From positions 1-10,238 of the forward strand of contig CAUBQN010000049.1 in assembly GCA_958438125.1 (NCBI GenBank): a stretch of DNA of 10,238 bases. Direction: 5' to 3'. The first letter of the stretch is position 1, and every line of letters starts with the position of its first letter. Under the pieces are notes generated by a model, which was not told the DNA's origin, made no database searches, and saw only the letters and a list, made by a program, of their open reading frames with translations. This DNA comes from an uncultured Collinsella sp. GTDB lineage: Bacteria; Actinomycetota; Coriobacteriia; Coriobacteriales; Coriobacteriaceae. The translations under genes were made by a program, and so were the position numbers. Below, one piece after another: positions 6,529-10,238 of the stretch.

Positions 6529-8304
6529 TTACTTCGAAAGTTGCTCACTCACGAAGGCGAGAGACTTGTCGCCGTTCTGGGAGAGCTCGATGTACTGCTT
6601 GCCACGGCAGGCGACGCACTTGTTGCCCACGCGCTCACAGTCCTTCTGCAGGTCGGCCAGGTAGCTTGCGGCCTGCGGGGCCAGGACGACCAGGTCAAAG
6701 TCGGGGAGCATGTCCACGTGGTTGCCATAGGCCTCGGCAGCGGTCTCGAGGTTAATGCCGCGCTCCTTGGCGGCCTTGGCCAGCGCGTTGGCGAGCAGGC
6801 CCGAGGTTCCGCCGCCCTGGCAGAGCACGAGCACGCGCTTGCCGTTGAGGTCGCTGGCGGTCGTTGTCTCGGCAGCGGGTGCTGCGGAAGCGGCGGGGGA
6901 GTCGGCCTTCACGGCCTCGGCAGCAGCGCCGGCGGCAACGCTCTTGGCGTCAGCCTTGCCCTGGAAGGCATCGTTGAGCTTGGCGGCTTTCTCGGCGTTC
7001 TTGGCGGCGAGCTCCTCCTGGGAGATCTCGGCCTCCTCGGCGCACTTCTGGGCGTCATAGGCACGGAAGAACGGATAGTACAGGGCAAAGTCGACGACCA
7101 GGATGATGGCGAGCATCACAAAGGCGAGCGGCTGGAAGCCCAGGCCCATGATGGTGCCGATGGGGCCGGGGACGGTCCAAGGCAGGGTGTACATAAAGCC
7201 GTTCATGCCCAAGAAGTCGATAAAGATCTTGAGGATCCAGATGTTGGCGATCGGGGCAAAGACAAACGGGACAAAGAAGACGGGGTTGAGCACGATGGGT
7301 GCGGCGAACAGCAGCGGCTCGTTGACGGCAAAGCAGACGGGGACGATGGCGGCCTTACCGACGGCGCGCATCTCCTGAGACTTGGCCAGGAAGCAGAACA
7401 TAAAGACCAGGACGAGCGTGGCGCCGGTGCCGCCCATGCAGACGACGAAGTACTGGGCACCCTGGGTCAGGACAGCGGAAGCGTGCTGGCCGGCCTGGAA
7501 CGCAGCCAGGTTGTCGGTCATGTTGGCAACGAGAGCGGCGGCGATGGCGGGCTCGACGATCGAGGGGCCGTGGACGCCCACGAACCAGAAGAGGCTCATG
7601 GCGCCGTAGATCACAGCGAGGCCGATGTAGCCATCGGCAGCGGTGAACAGGGGCTGGAACACCTGGATGACACCCTGGGCAAAGCAGAAGCCAAAAGCAG
7701 CGCGGAAGACGATGTCAAAAACCCAAAAGACGGTGATGCAGACGGAGAAGGGGATGATGTCCTTAAAGGTCTGCGAGATGTTGGGCGGAACCTGCTCGGG
7801 CATCTTGACGGTGATGTTGCGCTTAATGAAGAACTTGTAGATGATGCCGGTCACAAACGCAGCGATGAAAGCGGTCAGCAGGCCCTTGGAACCAAGGTAG
7901 GTGGTGTTGAAACCGCTGGCAGCGTCCGTGGCGATGGTGTCGCTCGAAAGGAGCAAGAAGCCGATGATGGCCGCGCACATGCACGAGATGAAGTTGATCT
8001 GGTTGTTCTTGGGCAGATCGCGGTTCTGAGCGTCGGCGAAGTGCTTGGCCGTGGTGGCGGCGCAGGCGATGGCCAGGATGCCCATGGAGTAGTTGTAGCA
8101 CTTCCACAGGGCGTTGTTGATGTCATCGGGCCAGTAGAAACCCCAGATGTTGGGGACCGAGGCTACCAGGCAGAAGATGGACGAGAAGATGATGATGGGG
8201 ATGACGGAGATAAAGCCGTCGCGGATCGCCTTGAGGTACTTGTTGCGGGCGATCGCGTTGAAAAAGGGCTGGCCCTTTTCGATGATGGCGATGAGTTGCT
8301 CCAT
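6529..8304 (-). CDS. lacE: Lactose-specific PTS EIICB permease, cassette B
   Basis: This 591-residue membrane permease imports and phosphorylates lactose. Residues about 1-415 are the multi-pass IIC domain, with GVHGPSIVEPAIAA (His245) and VNEPLLFAAPIVLNP (Glu329) as sugar-site motifs. A long Ala/Lys/Glu-rich linker covers about 420-487. The IIB domain has LVLCQGGGTSGLLANAL with Cys495 as phosphocysteine, then LPDFDLVVLAPQ and GKQYIEL. N-terminal EKGQPFF, YSMGILA, NRDLPKNNQINF and QAGQHA closely follow lactococcal LacE as I know it, closer than the cassette A paralogue does. AGGAG (8311-8315) lies 6 nt before the ATG. It is first in operon B, divergent from its LacI gene. There is no IIA domain; the lone EIIA at 9881-10219 is the obvious partner. 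Confidence 0.95.
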   Translation of the reverse strand: MEQLIAIIEKGQPFFNAIARNKYLKAIRDGFISVIPIIIFSSIFCLVASVPNIWGFYWPDDINNALWKCYNYSMGILAIACAATTAKHFADAQNRDLPKNNQINFISCMCAAIIGFLLLSSDTIATDAASGFNTTYLGSKGLLTAFIAAFVTGIIYKFFIKRNITVKMPEQVPPNISQTFKDIIPFSVCITVFWVFDIVFRAAFGFCFAQGVIQVFQPLFTAADGYIGLAVIYGAMSLFWFVGVHGPSIVEPAIAAALVANMTDNLAAFQAGQHASAVLTQGAQYFVVCMGGTGATLVLVFMFCFLAKSQEMRAVGKAAIVPVCFAVNEPLLFAAPIVLNPVFFVPFVFAPIANIWILKIFIDFLGMNGFMYTLPWTVPGPIGTIMGLGFQPLAFVMLAIILVVDFALYYPFFRAYDAQKCAEEAEISQEELAAKNAEKAAKLNDAFQGKADAKSVAAGAAAEAVKADSPAASAAPAAETTTASDLNGKRVLVLCQGGGTSGLLANALAKAAKERGINLETAAEAYGNHVDMLPDFDLVVLAPQAASYLADLQKDCERVGNKCVACRGKQYIELSQNGDKSLAFVSEQLSK

Positions 8305-8367
8305 GCAATGCTCCTAAGAGTCGGTGGGTTAGCAACGATGGTAGCTTTTGGCGTCCGGTTGCCAAAA

Positions 8368-8381
8368 TGTTGACGTTGCCA
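8368..8381. promoter_or_regulatory. LacI-type operator B1
   Basis: The plus strand reads TGTTGACGTTGCCA, whose reverse complement TGGCAACGTCAACA differs from B2 by one base. The centre is CpG 8374/8375. It is flanked by AAAATG (8364-8369) and CATTTT (8380-8385), extending the dyad to 22 bp. It lies 64 bp upstream of the lacE start codon. Confidence 0.75.
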
Positions 8382-8392
8382 TTTTGCGACAC

Positions 8393-8417
8393 AAAAAAAG
8401 ACGCGAACCGGTGGTTC
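8393..8417 (-). terminator. Possible attenuator hairpin in the lacE leader
   Basis: On the minus strand GAACC (8417-8413), ACC loop, GGTTC (8409-8405) forms a short stem followed after 5 nt by a run of seven T (8399-8393). An upstream GGTTC (8432-8428) could pair with the same GAACC instead, giving a competing hairpin. It only matters if the lacE transcript starts upstream of about 8435. Stems are 5 bp, so this is tentative. Confidence 0.35.
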
Positions 8418-8487
8418 CTGTGCCTGCGAACCGTCGATTCCTTACGCGTAAACGTTTGAGCCGCCCGGTGGCTCTGTGTTTGCACAA

Positions 8488-8501
8488 TGGCAACGTTAAC
8501 A
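8488..8501. promoter_or_regulatory. LacI-type operator B2
   Basis: The sequence is TGGCAACGTTAACA, centred on CpG 8494/8495, with AAT...ATT flanks extending the dyad. It shares the half TTAACA with cassette A operators but has TGGCAA in place of TGAGCA. Confidence 0.78.
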
Positions 8502-8589
8502 TTTGGTAGACAAAAGCCGTTCGGGGAAGCAAAAATGTCGGTGAACGGTAGGTTTTGGGTGGTGAGCGTATGGTGGGGGAGGCGTTGGA

Positions 8590-8595
8590 TATACT
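8590..8595 (+). promoter_or_regulatory. Candidate -10 box of the cassette B regulator
   Basis: TATACT matches five of six bases of the -10 consensus, about 70 bp before the regulator start. No recognisable -35 lies at 16-18 bp, so the call is weak. Operator B3 would be about 30 bp downstream of the resulting start site. Confidence 0.3.
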
Positions 8596-8632
8596 TGAAG
8601 ACGTTTCATTTGACTGCGCAAGGTGCCACCAA

Positions 8633-8646
8633 TGGCATCGTTGACA
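8633..8646. promoter_or_regulatory. LacI-type operator B3
   Basis: The sequence is TGGCATCGTTGACA, 12 of 14 bases identical to B2, centred on CpG 8639/8640. It ends 15 bp before the regulator start codon. This matches the position of A3 relative to its own regulator gene and suggests autorepression. Confidence 0.65.
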
Positions 8647-8661
8647 TAGAAAGATCGACCT

Positions 8662-9666
8662 ATGGCCGCTGTTAAAAAATCGGTATCCGTCAAAGACGTA
8701 GCGCGCCTCGCGGGCGTCTCGGAACAGACGGTCTCGCGCACCGTTCACGATTCGCCCAGCGTGCGCCCCGAGACCAAGGAGCGCGTGCGTGCCGCCATGC
8801 GCGAGCTGGGGTATCGCCCCAATTTTGCCGGTCGATCGCTGCGTCGCGGTAAGTTTAAGACCGTCGGCGTCGCCATGTTCAATATTACCGGCACCGGCAA
8901 CCTCGACCGTATGGAGGGCTTTGCCGCCGCCGCCGATAAGCACGGCTATGCCATCACTCTCACTAAAGTAGACGGGCATCCGTATACCCTCGAGGGCGCA
9001 TCGTCGCGCATGAGCGCACTGCCGGTGGACGGCATGGTTGTGATTATGAACCGCATGCCGGCGGACTTTGGCACCTTTGAGCCGCTGCCCGGTATGCAGA
9101 CGGTGCTCGTTACCATGCTGGAGCACCCGCTCTGTTCAACGGTCGATAACGACCAGTTCGATTGCTCGCGCCAAGTGGTCGAGTACTTGCTGGGGCAGGG
9201 GCACAAGACCGTGCACTTTATCTCGTGTCCCGAGCGCTCGCTTTCGGGCATGCGGCGCGAGGAAGGCTGGCGCGAGACATTGCGTGCGCATGGCATCGAG
9301 CCACCGCAGCTCGTGCGCGGCGACTGGACAGCGCAGAGTGGATATGCTGCCGGTCAGGCTCTGGCGGACGATCCGACCTGTACGGCCATTTATGCTTCCA
9401 ACGATGCCATGGCATATGGCTGCATCCGTGGGCTCGAGTCGCGCGGGAAGTGCGTGCCCCAGGACGTAAGCGTGGTGGGTGTTGACGATAGTTTGGGCGA
9501 TATCGTGCCCGATCGTCGCCTGACCACGGTGCGCTTTGACAACAAACGCGTCGGCATGTGGGCGGTCGACAAGATTGCCGGCGCCGAGGGCGCTGCACCC
9601 GGTGTGGAGCACATGCTGTTTCCGGGCGTGCTCGTCGAGGGCGATACGGTGCGCGATGTACGCTAG
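8662..9666 (+). CDS. LacI-family transcriptional repressor, cassette B
   Basis: This 334-residue repressor is expected to control lacE-lacG and its own gene. The helix-turn-helix (about 9-28) reads VKDVARLAGVSEQTVSRTVH; Glu21 and Gln22 occupy the LacI Tyr17/Gln18 positions, where the cassette A regulator has Arg-Gln. The hinge leucine is Leu60 (RSLRRG). The ligand domain has SGMRREEGW, RGDWTAQSGY (Trp222, like LacI Trp220), ASNDAMAYG (Asn247) and VGVDDSLGD, consistent with a galactoside or sugar-phosphate inducer. The start is well placed, 8 residues before the HTH, but the ribosome site is weak (AGAAAGA, 8648-8654) and close to operator B3. The nearest plus-strand neighbour is lacF, 214 bp downstream. 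Confidence 0.93.
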   Translation: MAAVKKSVSVKDVARLAGVSEQTVSRTVHDSPSVRPETKERVRAAMRELGYRPNFAGRSLRRGKFKTVGVAMFNITGTGNLDRMEGFAAAADKHGYAITLTKVDGHPYTLEGASSRMSALPVDGMVVIMNRMPADFGTFEPLPGMQTVLVTMLEHPLCSTVDNDQFDCSRQVVEYLLGQGHKTVHFISCPERSLSGMRREEGWRETLRAHGIEPPQLVRGDWTAQSGYAAGQALADDPTCTAIYASNDAMAYGCIRGLESRGKCVPQDVSVVGVDDSLGDIVPDRRLTTVRFDNKRVGMWAVDKIAGAEGAAPGVEHMLFPGVLVEGDTVRDVR

Positions 9667-9726
9667 GGCGCGGGTCTGTTTGGGTTGCCGCTAATTGTGT
9701 TCGATATTGTTCAGATTGGTTTAAAA

Positions 9727-9755
9727 ACCGTTCACGGGCGAATAGTGACCGTTCA
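9727..9755. repeat. 21-bp-spaced direct repeat upstream of lacF
   Basis: ACCGTTCA occurs at 9727-9734 and again at 9748-9755, exactly 21 bp apart (two helical turns). It lies 126-154 bp before the lacF start. Such phased direct repeats often bind a regulator, but no regulator is identified here. The gap 9667-9880 otherwise shows no clear promoter and neither LacI-type operator. Confidence 0.5.
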
Positions 9756-9756
9756 T

Positions 9757-9789
9757 AGCTCAAAATTACGTTTTGCGCTGTTCTTTTTT
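9757..9789 (+). terminator. Weak terminator after the cassette B regulator
   Basis: AGC-T-CAAAA (9757-9765) pairs with TTTTG-C-GCT (9771-9779) with one internal mismatch and a 5-nt loop. It is followed by TTCTTTTTT (9781-9789). The stem is A/T-rich and weak. If active it separates the regulator transcript from lacF, implying that lacF has its own promoter downstream. Confidence 0.4.
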
Positions 9790-9880
9790 GTTTGAATGTT
9801 ATTGTTTCTGTCATACACAACGCAGCGCGTATGCCCGGACGCGATGCTCTCCATTGGTTCATATGTGAAAGGAACGCAAT

Positions 9881-10219
9881 ATGGCAACCAAAGAAGAAAT
9901 CTCGATGGTTGGATTCGAGATTGTCGCATACGCAGGTGACGCCCAGACCGATCTGCTTGCAGCGCTCGATGCTGCTCGCGAGGGTGACTTTGAGAAGGCC
10001 GAACAGCTGCACAAGGATGCCAGCGATGCACTTATCGGCGCCCACGACACGCAGACCAAGCTGCTTTCGCAGGAGGCCGGCGGTGGCGAGATGGAGATGA
10101 CCTTCATCATGGCTCACGCTCAGGACACTCTCATGACCACTATGATCCTGGAGAAGCAGGCCCGCTTTACCATCGATGCCTACAAGCGCATCGCCGAGCT
10201 CGAGGCCAAGCTCGCCTAA
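9881..10219 (+). CDS. lacF: PTS lactose/cellobiose-family EIIA
   Basis: This 112-residue soluble protein relays phosphate from HPr to the IIB domain of EIICB. It has the all-helical EIIA-Lac signature: EIVAYAGDAQTDLLAALDAAREGDF in the first helical pair (residues 13-37), then MAHAQDTLMTTM with His79 as the phosphorylated residue (LacF His78). Asp82 matches the aspartate that holds the metal at the trimer centre in lactococcal LacF. The length fits LacF (about 105) and the similar ChbA. AAAGGA (9868-9873) is 7 nt from the ATG. It is the only EIIA in the window, is not co-transcribed with either EIICB, and probably serves both. Confidence 0.95.
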   Translation: MATKEEISMVGFEIVAYAGDAQTDLLAALDAAREGDFEKAEQLHKDASDALIGAHDTQTKLLSQEAGGGEMEMTFIMAHAQDTLMTTMILEKQARFTIDAYKRIAELEAKLA

Positions 10220-10238
10220 CGAGCCCTCACAACCAAGT

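Larger units (their letters stand above)
8305..8661. promoter_or_regulatory. Divergent control region B
   Basis: This 357-bp region separates lacE (leftward) from its regulator (rightward). It carries three operators of a second type, a hairpin with T-run in the lacE leader, a palindromic core AAACGTTT at 8450-8457, and TGAACGGT at 8542-8549. The lacE promoter is not clear: TTGTCT...CATTGT around operator B2 and TTGTGT...CATTTT around operator B1 are both weak. No coding sequence is supported. Confidence 0.75.

Noticed and set aside
6541..8373. Long plus-strand open frame of about 610 codons opposite lacE
   Set aside because: Same reason: it mirrors the lacE coding frame and shows the same low-complexity acidic composition. 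The similarity between the two antisense frames just reflects the paralogous sense genes.
8413..8441. Possible BglG/LicT-type antiterminator (RAT) site in the lacE leader because of GCAGGCA
   Set aside because: The GCAGGCA core is present, but the rest does not align with the RAT consensus end to end, and no BglG-family gene is in the window. Only a generic attenuator is proposed.
8447..8460. CGTAAACGTTTGAG as an additional operator for either repressor
   Set aside because: It has a palindromic AAACGTTT core but only about half of its bases match either operator set. It may be chance or a site for another LacI-family protein.

Overview
The window holds two side-by-side lactose/cellobiose-family PTS cassettes from a GC-rich (about 60 percent) bacterium. 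Gene content and composition suggest a gut actinomycete of the Coriobacteriia (Collinsella or a relative). That assignment is inference: no rRNA or other taxonomic marker is present.

Cassette A (1-4759) has a minus-strand pair: a GH1 6-phospho-beta-galactosidase-like hydrolase (1938-3380) followed by a fused EIICB permease (1-1761). A divergent LacI-family repressor gene runs on the plus strand (about 3722-4759). Cassette B (5023-9666) has the same three parts with the operon order swapped: lacE-type EIICB (6529-8304) first, then lacG-type hydrolase (5023-6462), with a divergent LacI-family gene at 8662-9666. A single lone EIIA gene (lacF, 9881-10219, plus strand) follows the second regulator. 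It is the only EIIA in the window and may phosphorylate both permeases.

Expected flow: phosphate passes from HPr to His79 of LacF, then to the IIB cysteine of either EIICB (Cys490 in A, Cys495 in B), then to the incoming beta-galactoside. The matching GH1 enzyme then splits the sugar 6-phosphate in the cytoplasm. Galactose-6-phosphate (tagatose-6-phosphate) pathway genes are not in the window.

The main non-coding signal is a pair of distinct operator families. Region A (3381-3721) has three copies of a 14-mer of the form TGAGCACGTTAACA, and region B (8305-8661) has three copies of TGGCAACGTTAACA. Both are centred on CpG and share the half TTAACA. The two regulators differ at the recognition-helix position that matches LacI Tyr17 (Arg versus Glu), which fits two orthogonal switches. 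Both operons also have a stem-loop between their two genes and a small hairpin plus T-run in the leader. Between the cassettes (4760-5022) lie two copies of a palindromic GTTTGTCTC... repeat and a strong terminator for operon B. The lacF promoter region lacks both operators but has a 21-bp-spaced direct repeat whose 7-base core also occurs in both other promoter regions.
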